Shown here in pieces: positions 22,080-32,524 of a stretch of 64,000 nucleotides of DNA. Each line of letters begins with the position of its first letter. Positions within the stretch are counted from its first letter, which is position 1. The stretch is from Turnera subulata (Eukaryota; Streptophyta; Magnoliopsida; Malpighiales; Passifloraceae). Below the pieces are notes generated by a model. That model was not told the DNA's origin, did no database searches, and saw nothing but the letters and a program-made list of their open reading frames with translations. Where the stretch lies: NCBI GenBank assembly GCA_028386065.3, contig JAKUCV010007375.1, forward strand, positions 6,807-70,806. Reading direction: 5' to 3'. Made by a program: the position numbers and the translations under genes.

Positions 22080-24350
22080 ATGACCAGCAAGATAGCTGTC
22101 AGGGTCATAAATAGATTGGAGCTTCCTCGTTTCGAGGACATTTGTTCAAAGGTTGTTTCTTTATGCAACTCCAGGTCCTTAAGCGAAGGAGTTTGTGTTC
22201 ACAGTCCATTAATCAAATTGGGTCTTGAAGATCACCTGTATTTGAGCAACAATCTGCTGTCTCTTTATGCAAAGTGCTTTGGACTGCACAATGCACGCCA
22301 CTTCTTCGACGAAATGCCGTACAGGGATGTTGTATCGTGGACTGGGATGCTGTCTGCTTATGTCAAGAGTGAAAAATACTTAGAAGGTCTTGAGATCTTT
22401 GATTTGATGATGCTCTCGGGTGTCTGTCCCAATGGGTTTACTTTTTCCAGCGTCTTACGTTCTTGTTCTGCTCTGGGAGAATTCTGCTTTGGAAAGTGTA
22501 TTCATGCTTCTGTAGTAAAATATGGGTTGGAGTCTAACCAAATTTTGGGCAGTAGTTTGATTGAATTTTATTCCAAGTTTGAAGCTTATGAGGAAGCGTG
22601 CAAGTTATTTGGTTGTATGGAGGATGGTGATACGGTTTCATGGACAGCTATGATTTCCTCTTTTGTACAGGCTGGGAAGTGGAGTCGGGCATTGAGGCTA
22701 TATCTCGAAATGGTTAAGGCTGGGGTTTCTCCTAATGAGTTCACTTTCGCTAAAATTTTTGCAGCTTCTGGTTTTCTTGGTTTGAAATATGGGAAATTGG
22801 TGCATGCTCATATGATTCTTTTGGGGATTCGGCTGAATTTGGTGCTGAAGACGGCCATTGTTGATATGTATTCAAGATGTGAACGGATTGAAGACGCCAT
22901 AATGGTCTCCAGGCTGACACCCGAGTTTGATGTATGGCTGTGGACTGCCATAATCTCTGGGTTGGCTCAAACCTCGAAGCTTGAGGAGGTTTTAGCTGCA
23001 TTTCAAGAGATGGAGATCTCTGGTATCTTACCAAATAATTTCACCTATTTGAGTATGCTAAATGCTTGTTCTTCATTTTTGTCATTGGATTTGGGGAGAC
23101 AAATCCACTCAAGGGTGATTATGGCTGGATTGGAGGATGATATTCCAGTGGAAAATGCACTTGTTGATATGTACATGAAATGCTCTCATACCATTGAATC
23201 TGCGTTGAGAGTGTTCAGAGGGATAAACTCACCCAATGTTATATCTTGGACATCTTTAATTGCTGGACTTGCAGAGCATGGCTTCCAAGCAGATGCATAT
23301 GACTCATTTGTGGAGATGAGAGCAATTGGAGTGCAACCAAATTCATACACCCTCTCCACCATACTTAGGGCGTGCAGTGCATTGAAGTCTACAGAACATA
23401 CAGCAAAGCTTCATGGATGCATAATCAAGACAAAGGCAGACCATGACATTGTTGTTGGTAATGCTCTTGTGGATGCTTACGCTGGATTAGGGAGAGCAGA
23501 TGATGCTTTGCGTATGGTAAGAAATATGAATCAAAGGGATACCATCACATTCACTGGTTTGACAACAAGACTCAATCAGGTAGGACAACATGAACTAGCT
23601 TTGAATGTAATCTCTGAAATGTCAAACGATGACGTTAAAATGGACGGATATAGCTTGGCCAGCTTCTTATCAGCATCAGCCAGCTTAAATAGGATGGATG
23701 GTGGAAAGCAGCTGCATTGTCATTCCGTGAAATCTGGTTTAAACAGCTGCATTTCAGTCTCAAATGGCCTGGTTAGCTTGTATGGGAAGTGTAGCCTTAT
23801 ACAAGATGCAAGGAGAGTCTTTGCTGAGATAAGCGAACCCGATGTTGTGTCATGGAATGGGCTGATGTCAGGATTGGCATCAAAAGGGGATATTTCCTCC
23901 GTGTTCTCCACCTTTGATGATATGAGGTTAGCTGGAGTCAAACCTGATTCTGTTACGTTCATTTTAGTGCTTTCCACCTGCATTTGTGGTGGTTTAATGG
24001 ACTTAGGTCTCGAGTATTTCCACTCCATGAGAGAAACTCATGACATAGAACCACAGTTGGATCACTATGTTTGTTTAATTGACCTACTTGGCCGAGGTGG
24101 CCGGCTAGAGGACGCAATGGGAGTGCTGGGAACCATGCCTTTCAGGCCAGATGCTTCAATCTACAAAACGTTGTTGGCAGCCTGCAAGCTTCATAGGAAT
24201 GTACCGCTTGGAGAAGATATTGCAAGGCGAGGTGTTGAACTCAATCCATCAGATCCTACATTTTATCGCCTGTTAGCAAACTTGTATGATTATTCGGGGC
24301 GGCCTGATTTAGCTGCAAAGACTCAAAGGTTGATAAGAGATGAGGGATAA
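22080..24350 (+). CDS. PLS-class pentatricopeptide repeat protein, no DYW tail
   Basis: This is an intronless gene of 756 codons. The start is the ATG at 22080; seven codons of open frame upstream begin with TTG and are not used. Nearly the whole protein is made of PPR motifs in P-L-S triplets, with the usual DVVSWT/ALVDMYxKC signatures, ending in an E-type motif (IEPQLDHYVCLIDLLGRGGR, then ADxYDYSGRPDLA-like). Such proteins bind single-stranded RNA in organelles, base by base, and guide C-to-U editing or processing. It resembles Arabidopsis At5g52850, which I recall as about 890 residues. Here a TAA follows RLIRDEG, where relatives continue, and no tail can be found in any frame downstream. 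Editing would then need a DYW partner in trans. Synteny with NDUFA5 and WRKY supports the assignment. Confidence 0.9.
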   Translation: MTSKIAVRVINRLELPRFEDICSKVVSLCNSRSLSEGVCVHSPLIKLGLEDHLYLSNNLLSLYAKCFGLHNARHFFDEMPYRDVVSWTGMLSAYVKSEKYLEGLEIFDLMMLSGVCPNGFTFSSVLRSCSALGEFCFGKCIHASVVKYGLESNQILGSSLIEFYSKFEAYEEACKLFGCMEDGDTVSWTAMISSFVQAGKWSRALRLYLEMVKAGVSPNEFTFAKIFAASGFLGLKYGKLVHAHMILLGIRLNLVLKTAIVDMYSRCERIEDAIMVSRLTPEFDVWLWTAIISGLAQTSKLEEVLAAFQEMEISGILPNNFTYLSMLNACSSFLSLDLGRQIHSRVIMAGLEDDIPVENALVDMYMKCSHTIESALRVFRGINSPNVISWTSLIAGLAEHGFQADAYDSFVEMRAIGVQPNSYTLSTILRACSALKSTEHTAKLHGCIIKTKADHDIVVGNALVDAYAGLGRADDALRMVRNMNQRDTITFTGLTTRLNQVGQHELALNVISEMSNDDVKMDGYSLASFLSASASLNRMDGGKQLHCHSVKSGLNSCISVSNGLVSLYGKCSLIQDARRVFAEISEPDVVSWNGLMSGLASKGDISSVFSTFDDMRLAGVKPDSVTFILVLSTCICGGLMDLGLEYFHSMRETHDIEPQLDHYVCLIDLLGRGGRLEDAMGVLGTMPFRPDASIYKTLLAACKLHRNVPLGEDIARRGVELNPSDPTFYRLLANLYDYSGRPDLAAKTQRLIRDEG

Positions 24351-25105
24351 GGGAGGAGATTCACTGCGACTGAATAGATACGAGCCGTTCCATGAGGAGA
24401 TAACTCTTCGCAGAGATAATCTGATTGATGGAATCAACTTTGTGAGAGTTGAATGATCGGGATATCTGCCTCAACATGATTGAGGTTTTCCTATGATTCT
24501 GCGAGGCCATGTAATGATACTCCTTTTTAGAGAGAGCAGAGGGAGCCGTGCTTTTTCTTCAAGAACGGGGAATGATATGCTGGAGAGATGAGTAATTGAT
24601 AATTCCTCTAATTTTCTTTTAAAAAAGAGAGACACACATAATTAATGTTTTTTTAATTTTAAGTTAAAAATCATTTATGTTATAAGCCCATCTCCATATT
24701 TCAAATAATTATTTATTATGTTATAAAATTGAGGAAGAAATTCACTCTTTGTTGTTGGAATAATACAAGCTTTTTTTTTTTAAATACTAGAATAGTATCC
24801 TAGTTGACTACCGGACTAATCTTTTCTTGTGGCTCGATGCGTCACCATTGTGAGGTGGTGGAATAATACAAGCTTGTTGATGGAAATAATACAGAAAAAT
24901 AAAAATAAATAAGTATGATTAATTTAATATGATAAAATAAGAAGGATATAGGTAAAGTAAGATGATATTAAAATTAGGATAAATAAAATTTTATAAGATA
25001 AATGACCAAAAAAATGAATCCAATTAAATATTAGGGGGTAAGGATAAAATATTTAATCAAAAATAGATTGGAGTATAAGTAACAATAACATTCACAGGTT
25101 TAATA
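24351..25105. other. Intergenic, PPR 3' region
   Basis: This AT-rich stretch holds the PPR 3' untranslated region and then unique sequence. The first 130 bases do not encode an E+ or DYW tail in any frame. Confidence 0.5.
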
Positions 25106-25178
25106 TGGAGATGCGGGGTATCGATCCCCGTACCTCTCGCATGCTAAGCGAGCGCTCTACCATCTGAGCTACATCCCC
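25106..25178 (-). tRNA. tRNA-Ala (AGC)
   Basis: A 73-base cloverleaf on the minus strand begins GGGGATGTAGCTCAGATGG, with anticodon AGC in the loop CTTAGCATG. Its B box is GGATCGATACC, and a seven-pair acceptor stem with one G-U is followed by discriminator A. It is an internal-promoter polymerase III gene, with T-rich sequence downstream. Confidence 0.96.
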
Positions 25179-25287
25179 TTATTGGTTACTGTTTAAAATC
25201 AACTTCAGATATTTATTTGTTATTCAAAATATCTATGTTAAAGTTTCTGTTTCGTCGGACCGGTTTTCCACTGCCTGAAGCAACAAA

Positions 25288-25359
25288 GTCGTTGTAGTAT
25301 AGTGGTGAGTATTCCTGCCTGTCACGCAGGTGACCCGGGTTCGATCCCCGGCAACGGCG
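25288..25359 (+). tRNA. tRNA-Asp (GTC)
   Basis: A 72-base cloverleaf has A box TAGTATAGTGG, anticodon GTC in CTGTCACG and B box GGGTTCGATCC. The acceptor stem is GTCGTTG/CAACGGC and the discriminator is G. It is divergent from the tRNA-Ala gene, with 109 bases between their 5' ends. Confidence 0.97.
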
Positions 25360-25381
25360 TTGTTTTCTGCAGCTTTACTTT

Positions 25382-25443
25382 TTAATCATTTTCATCAAAG
25401 GTTTCGCCAACAAACTCCTCAACAACATCTTGAAGGTCACTGT
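25382..25443 (-). pseudogene. Possible orphan last exon, BTF3-like end
   Basis: On the minus strand an acceptor-like AATGCAG precedes 62 bases coding SDLQDVVEEFVGETFDEND and a stop. The VxGETF motif recalls the C-terminus of BTF3, the beta subunit of the nascent-polypeptide-associated complex (usual form DVPDLVxGETFE). No upstream exons were found between here and NDUFA5. It may be a relic, or chance. Confidence 0.2.
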
Positions 25444-26478
25444 CTGCATTTACATGGACACGCATAGAAAACGATGTGGTCATTGAGAAACATGAGTGAT
25501 TCTTTCTTGTTTGGTTTTTGTCCTGCATCTATGCAGAAGAGAGTTAAGAGACTAAAAGTTAGATAAACATTCTGCCTTGCATTATAATTCTCGCTTCCAA
25601 GAGGCTTCCAAGCTTTGATGCTGATTTGCTCATTGGACAAAAAAGAAACCGCATTACCATGCCAAAGGTAGCTTAACAATAACTGCGACAAACAGTTGCT
25701 TAGTGCTTGGGCCGGAGTTCTATTTCAATGTGGTAGCAATTTCTCTGAACTGTGCTCAATAAACTGGATATCCTTGGTAAATAAATCTTAGCCGGATTAA
25801 TCAAACACGTTGGATAAAAAGTGAAACTATTATCACTAGGTTAGAACGGAGTACAGACAGCTGCTTATAATTACGCTAAATTCTCATTTTGATGGATGGG
25901 CTTCCATGGATTTCACATCGATTACGGCTTACCGCCTTAATGCTCCTATCGAACTTGCTATTCTGCAAGGCAACGGCCAGTAGCCGGCAGAAAATGCACT
26001 CGACCATACCTGGGCATTATCCAAACCTGGGGCTGTGGAATCTTATGTACCGAGCTGAAGGGTGACAAAATTTCCCTTCAGTAGAGCCCCATTCAAACAT
26101 TTCCTATAACAACAATACAAGACTCCAAATGTACTAGCTAGCTCTCTGTAAGAGCACTTAGCAAACATCTTCATAATCCTCCATGATAGAGCAATTTGCC
26201 ATAAGACTGTCTTGACAGCATCAAGCATAGTGATCGAGGGCACAAGCCAAACAGATGAGATTTGCCTCTTGTTATTTTCATAGAATAAATGAGTGCGAAT
26301 TTGTAAAACAACAAACTTCTTTCAACACCCATCCAAGTCAAAGATTATTCCCTGAATGGTTCAAGCGGCCTACCAGTAAGAAAGCAGAAATTACAAGACA
26401 ACAAACACAAACAAGACATGGACAACAGAATGAAATACATCAGTGATGCTTAATGTTCTTGAAAAATAACTGACACAA
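25444..26478. other. Intergenic and NDUFA5 3' region
   Basis: No gene was recognised beyond the possible orphan exon to the left. The right part is presumably the 3' untranslated region of NDUFA5. Confidence 0.45.
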
Positions 26479-27580
26479 TCACGCTACTTGCTTCGGTTCT
26501 GACTGAGAAGAGACTGCAGGTGCATCCTTTTTGGGGCCTGACTGCACAGCCTCAAGAGTCTTGTAGAACTCCTCAGGGAGAGGACCTGGTCGATGCTGAG
26601 GAACATGCTTCGGAATCTGTACGTCATTCTCTATGATTTCAATTTCATGGTCTTCAGGAACATCCCATGGATCCCACTCTGCAATTCAGCACACTATATA
26701 AGACACAATGTTGACTAAACCATTTTCACATCAATTGAAGCAAAAGTCAGGGAGCTGGCTCTAACAAGTAACACAAGTTTTGCTGAACATACATGTGAAG
26801 CATGGAGTCTCGATTGAAATCAAGATCTTTCACATAATAGCACAAACTTCAAAAAGGGATGACGCCAAATAGACCAATAAAAACAATTACAATGCAACAA
26901 AAGTTACAAGAATCATTGGCACCGGGGATGCTCTATGTATCACGTTACAAGATATTGTTTTACAATGAAATGCTTGAAAATCAAATAACATTGTCAGATT
27001 TCGCACTCATTCTCAACTAGCTACGCCAAGTACTATACAATGACAAAATAACTCAATCAAGACAATCACTTCAGAACATCAAATCAGCTTCCAGGGAATC
27101 AAATTCATACTTCCAAAACCCAGAATCCAACAACATTGTACTGTATGGGCTTTTGTTAACCCTTCAATTAGATTTCAACGAAGCACAAAACACACAGTAA
27201 CCAACTAACTAACTAGGCACAAAAAAAGAAAAGAAGAGCAAAAGGGAAGCAGTGAATACGGACGGACCGATCATTTTGCCGATGAGGGTGAGCTCGTCGC
27301 GGGCCTCTTCGATGAGCTCCTCGACCTGGCCGCACCCGATGCGCTTCTCGATCATCTCCCAGTCCTCTTCCTCCTTGCAAACCTGGAGCCGGTGCTTGGT
27401 GAAGCACTCCACCGCCTTCCGGTACCCTTGGTCCTCCGGCACCGCCTGAATCTCCTTTAGGGTTTTGTTGTACAGCCCAATCAACACCTCTCGCGCATTG
27501 GGGACAACGTCCAGCCCCACGATCCCCGTCGACTGTTTCACCTTGGCCATCAGCGGCCGCCCGATCACCCGCAGGAACAT
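26479..27580 (-). CDS. NDUFA5: NADH dehydrogenase 1 alpha subcomplex subunit 5 (complex I, B13)
   Basis: Two exons, 27580-27268 and 26678-26479, join within a Glu codon (ATGATCG|GT...TTGCAG|AGTGG) to give 170 residues. The protein starts MFLRVIGRPLMAKVKQ and has the family's helical core, with GLDVVPNAREVLI, LYNKTLKEIQAVPEDQGYR and GCGQVEELIEEARDEL. The second exon supplies the plant form of the tail (EWDPWDVPEDHEIE, then HVPQHRPGPLP). It is an accessory subunit of the matrix arm of mitochondrial respiratory complex I. The order PPR-NDUFA5-WRKY matches Arabidopsis At5g52850-52840-52830 as I recall it. The leader contains a CT repeat, a common feature near plant transcription starts. Confidence 0.95.
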
Positions 27581-29081
27581 CGCTGCTTTTCCTCCCTCTC
27601 TCTCTCTCTCTCTTTCTCTCTCTGTGTAGAAGTAGTACTGGATCACTGCTGTTTCTGGGAGGAGGGTTGGCTGTGCTTGTGTCCTCGTTTTGGAGAGAAA
27701 TGGAAGCCTGTTTGTTGGTTAAATGAGCTTTTATTGTCTGCGGTTGATAGTAGGATATCAAATAATCTGGGTTGTCAACCTTAGAACTCTCTGATTAGTG
27801 TAGGCTTCGGCAAGCGCCAATCAGTGTTCGTGTGAATAAGATCTGTTACGGGGGTTTCTTGCTCCCCGGCCCGTTTATACTTCACGGCCCACTTGGTCAG
27901 GCTGTAGGTAGGGCTGGGCTTTTAGGTTTAGGCACAGGCTTTGCTATATTATTGTTGGCCCAATTGATCTCAATTTTGAATTCTGCGAAACACAGTATCT
28001 GGCTGCCACAGGCCCACATCTAGGGAACCCTCCAATTTTTTTTTTTTTCTTTTAAAACTAAAACAGAGTAAAGAAATTATGTATGGAATTTCAATTAAGA
28101 AACATGGAACTATTTCTTTATAGTTTGACGTCCAAGCTGTTACTAACGTCCGTGATAATATGTTCCAAGAAATAGGAGTGATTTTGTGACAAAAAAAAAG
28201 AAGAAAGAAACAAAAAGGAGTCATTTTTGTTTTTAAATAATTGATAATATTTTGAATTCATGGTACATATAACCTACTAATAATATCCAAAGAACTTTCC
28301 ATTTGGTTAATCATAGAAATGTGCGATACAACATAATATATATATAAATTTCGATCTTGAACATGCAGATCATACGAAGGTTAAAATCGAGAACTATTCA
28401 ACATCAAGAGGATTATTATTTAACCGGAAAATGTTACTGTGGATTCTGTGATCAGTTCAAGTTAACCTTAAACGCACTCAAACCATTAAAAACTTGTGAC
28501 GTGAAAGAAGAGATAAACGCCAAACCAAATCAACTTGGAAAAAAAAAACACACACACACACAATTACCTACCAACTAACAAGTGTTTATATCTTGAAATT
28601 AATGCAATAAATAAGTTGACTGCTTTATTTGACTAATTAAATATATAACCAACTAGCTAGGCGCCATGGACGCACGTCATTTTCCGTGAGAAATTCTTTT
28701 TTAGGTCTGGCTGAGCAATTCTTAATTATATATGGCCTATCCATAATCCATGAGGGCAAAGTCAGAAAGCTCAGGCTTTATTAGCCAATCCTAGTTTTGG
28801 CTTATGGCATGCAAATTAATGGCATTTCCTGCCATCAAGACATGATCTGCCCCTCCTCGTTTTGCCTAATAAAAAAAGCCCTACTTTTTTTTATATATAT
28901 TAAAAAAAGCCCTACTTGAAATGTGAAGGCCATACCCAACTTGCATCGTTATGTAGGTTCATGAGATTCTTGAACTACCTCACGGATGATGCTAGCTGTC
29001 AGCTCTCCAGCTTCGTATATATAATTAGTAGAATTAAGTAATACTAGAATATAATATATGTGGCTATGATTTGATACTTTA
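27581..29081. other. Intergenic between NDUFA5 and the second MITE
   Basis: This is the upstream region of NDUFA5, then AT-rich unique sequence with short A, T and CA runs (for example near 28541-28562). No gene was recognised. Confidence 0.45.
27595..27623 (-). repeat. CT/GA microsatellite in the NDUFA5 leader
   Basis: An almost perfect CT dinucleotide run, broken by one TTT, lies 15-45 bases before the NDUFA5 start codon. Confidence 0.8.
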
Positions 29082-29463
29082 GACCATCTCCAGTGTGGGC
29101 TTCATGACAGGGCTCTATTTGCCATATCAGCAATTTAGAGTCTGTCTCGCCACTGGAGGAAAAAGAGAGGCTCTGTGAATAGAAGAGACCGTCTCTAAAA
29201 ATAGAGACCGGGAGAGCCCGCCTCTATCTACTTCCTCTATTATTATATTATTTAATTTGTATATAATAAAAATTGTATTTGTAAGATTAATAATATAATA
29301 TACATATGGGTCCTCAATAGAGCCTCCGAATAGAGCCTGTATGATTGGACAATATCAGAGGCTCTAAATGTAAGTGAAGGCTCTGTCTGATGTGGCGTTG
29401 ATGTGGCGCTGATATGGCAATAATAGAGCCTCCAGATAGAGCCTGAGACTGGAGATGGTCTTA
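29079..29463 (-). mobile_element. Tourist-like (PIF/Harbinger) MITE, copy 2
   Basis: A 379-bp element (29082-29460) is inverted relative to copy 1 at 11567-11945 and differs from it at only a few bases. The ends are GACCATCTCCAGT and its inverse, flanked on both sides by TTA. Confidence 0.88.
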
Positions 29464-30777
29464 TATCCAAGTTGATGTAAGATACTTGATGCAAATGAGG
29501 CAGAAACAAGAGTATCACTTTGACCAACGGAATAAAAAGATTTGACCTGTTATCTTCTTCTATGTCCATGTCAAAGAGTTCGGAGACTGAACGGACAGGC
29601 AACTGAACCGGAGTCTGTCATGGTCTGCCTTGTTCGTGAAATTCAATAAGCGCTATAAATAGAAACCATTAATTAAGGCATTAACTGTATCATTATCTAA
29701 CACTTACTAGCTTATTGGCAAAACTCCTCCTAATCAATTCAAAGAACCGACAAATGCTCAAATTTAATATTAGTACGTAGTTCCATATTTTTGTTATTTA
29801 TCCAAGTAGGGGGAACAACTCGGACTATTGTTCAATAAAGAAAACAGTTACTCCATAACTTCTATTAACAGATTTCAAGCTCGAGATCTCCGCTAAAATG
29901 AATGTCATCAAAACGCATATTTAGGTACTGATAGAGTTTGTATTGATAGTTTTTCCTTTTTGTCTATCCGATATCCGGAAATTTTGCCATTACTAATTTA
30001 GATACAATTCGGATCGTGCACCTAGTTATAGTGGGTGAGTCTTCTAATTAGGATATTCGAATACAAAATTTCGCCTAATGGAAACCAAGTTGCTAACCAC
30101 TTGTACTAAACCGCATTGATAGTCTAACAGAAACGTTAATCAAGTTTCTATTGCCGAAGAAGATGAATATACGCTGTCCATTCCCATAAAACTTCAAGGA
30201 CGAGTACTATAAACTTGATGTCCCTCCCCATCAAGTTTAATTATTCCGTATGTTGTTAAACAAAGAATAGACAGTTCACCAAGCTAGAATGATTACAAGA
30301 AGGTAGAAGCAACAACTAGTAAAACTTTTTGAGTGCTTATTTGTACTGGCAGATTAATTACAGGGGAGCTTCATGTGGACATGTACCATCTCTTCATATC
30401 CACTGTATATCGAATGTTGCTTTTTAATTTGGGGCCAACAAACAAAGGTACACAACGAAATATGCGGTGAAGTGGCTATGGATTGGTTACTACAAACTAC
30501 TAGTGAAGTGATCGTTCTCTCGATGGTATTATTGTTCTTAAAAAAAAAGCAAAGAAGACGATTACGACCTGCTTTTGCACTGGATTCGATTTCAGTACCG
30601 CCTACCAACGTGGACTCCTTGGACCAAAATTAATTATGAAAGCAACAATAGCTAGCTCAGTACTCTGGCAGGCTAAATGCCTAAATCACATAACCGGGTC
30701 ATATATGCATGCATAAATATTTGGAGTTCTAAACTATAAATAATACGATAATTAAAGTCGAGAAAGTATTTTATTAT
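29464..30777. other. Intergenic, no gene recognised
   Basis: This is AT-rich unique sequence. Short open frames at 30354-30633 on both strands are mirror shadows of each other and have no recognisable motif. Confidence 0.4.
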
Positions 30778-30998
30778 CAGTTGATTTAGCCGTTATTTTT
30801 ATCACAAAATTAAAGGTTGGGAGTTCAAACCTCACCGACCGTCTCTCTTGATAGGTAATCTGTAAATACCACTATAAATATCCGTTGGACTCGATAGTTT
30901 GTTCTGGTCCTAGACTTGGAGAGCCTCTCCTCAACCTAAACTTTTTAACATCAAATCGATGCAGTTGATTTAGCCGTTATTTTTATCACAAAATTAAA
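30778..30998 (+). repeat. tRNA-derived SINE-like unit with 37-bp direct repeat
   Basis: A 37-base sequence beginning CAGTTGATTTAGCCG occurs at 30778-30814 and again, perfectly, at 30962-30998. Directly after the first copy comes GGGAGTTCAAACCTCAC, which resembles a polymerase III B box. Then follows a 100-bp body ending in CAACCTAAACTTTTT. The body has a diverged relative at 37361-37455. A SINE followed by the start of a second, truncated copy is a reasonable reading. Confidence 0.5.
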
Positions 30999-32524
30999 AT
31001 ACAACCGCTTCTCGCAGAGTTTGTAAGTCCACATCTGACAAAATTGCCACACACCTAATTAACATAAGCTCATCAAATCCGAGTCAAGCAAGGAATTAAT
31101 TGCAAGTTTCTAACGTTAGAAATTGTGTGTAAAAGTGCTGCTTGATGTTGTTCCATAATGAAAAAGTAAGTAAACTTTAAATAACAATTAACGCTTAGTT
31201 TGGTATCCTAGCAGCTAGCTACTTGACTTCATCAAGGTCTGGTATATTGTTATAGCAAATATTATGGCAAATATTATGGCCACAAATAGCCAAGCTTTTT
31301 TTTCCCCAAACGGCCAAACCTATGGATATTTTCACTATCTAGTCCTACTAATTAAGAGCACGACAAGCTTTGTCCTTGTACAGCGATAGAGGACTGGGGG
31401 TTTCATCTTTTCCTGAGATAACTTTTCTTGATTGAAGTTGCTAATGCAAACAAAGAAAAATGCTATAAATTAAAAGAGGTGGTATACAATGAGATTAAAA
31501 AAGTATTGAGAAAAGTATATTAACTTACTTCTGGCAATGGCCAGATAAATATGTCTGATAAACGAATTAGATGATTTGGTAATATGGAGGCATATGTTGT
31601 ACGTAGGACTGAATTTCTCAATAGAGCTGACAGATTATTGAATTGTTCCTCGAGCTCATCCTTCTAGTCTGAGAGAAATTGTTAAAGGTAGAATCTTCTA
31701 ACAAAGGAGTTTTAGAATAATGAGAAGAGAATTTTATTTACTAAAACTTTTTTCCTTCTTGTTTTTAGTATCCGAATATCGAAATTCACAATAAGACATA
31801 ATTAGACCTATTATTGCGGCCACCCTCCTAGCTTATACAAGTTGATGCATAATATATGTTTGTTTTTTTTCTCTCTGACTCTTAATATCACGGAGTGCAA
31901 TTTGAGCTCCTTATCAATTGGACTAAACATTGAGTTCCTCATTTTCCAATATGAATATGAAGGCTATTCTTCCGAATTTAACCAAAAAAATAATTAGCGC
32001 CACTAGATATTGCGGAAATAACTAATAGTTTTATAAATAAATTGTACGTTAAATATAATGATATGAGAACATGTTTACAAGTTAAATATATAAACTGAAC
32101 CGTAATAAGAACATAATAATCCGTCTCTTTTATGTTACTTTTGTCTTGTCGGAAAATTCTAAAAAGAAATTTAATTTCTTCATTTCTTTTTAAGATTTTC
32201 CGAAAGACAAAGAGCAAATATAGGTGGAGAAGAAAAGATTCGTCCTCCTCCTTTCTACATCTGTCTTGGTGGATCCAGAACTAAATGTAAGTAAGTGTAC
32301 GGCAAAACCTAGTTTCCGGCCCTATCTACTACTACTACCCCCCATTAAAAAAAGCACTTCTATCTTTTACCCTTTTTCTTTCACAACAAACACAAGCCTC
32401 TCCTTTCCCTTTTGAAACAAAACACAAAAAAAAAAAAAACCCAAGCAGCAGCCGTCTCCGGCGGCTACAGTGGCAGCAGAGCCACCAACAAAAGGTAGAA
32501 GAATTTTCGCTGCGGCGGGCGCCA
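30999..32524. other. Intergenic and WRKY 3' region
   Basis: This is AT-rich unique sequence with a degraded retroposon-like patch near 31870-31945. The right end is the 3' untranslated region of the WRKY gene. Confidence 0.4.

Noticed and set aside
27213..27761. 182-codon minus-strand frame overlapping NDUFA5 exon 1
   Set aside because: It is a shifted frame of the real exon with a biased Gly/Arg/Pro composition. The true frame gives the NDUFA5 sequence and splices correctly.
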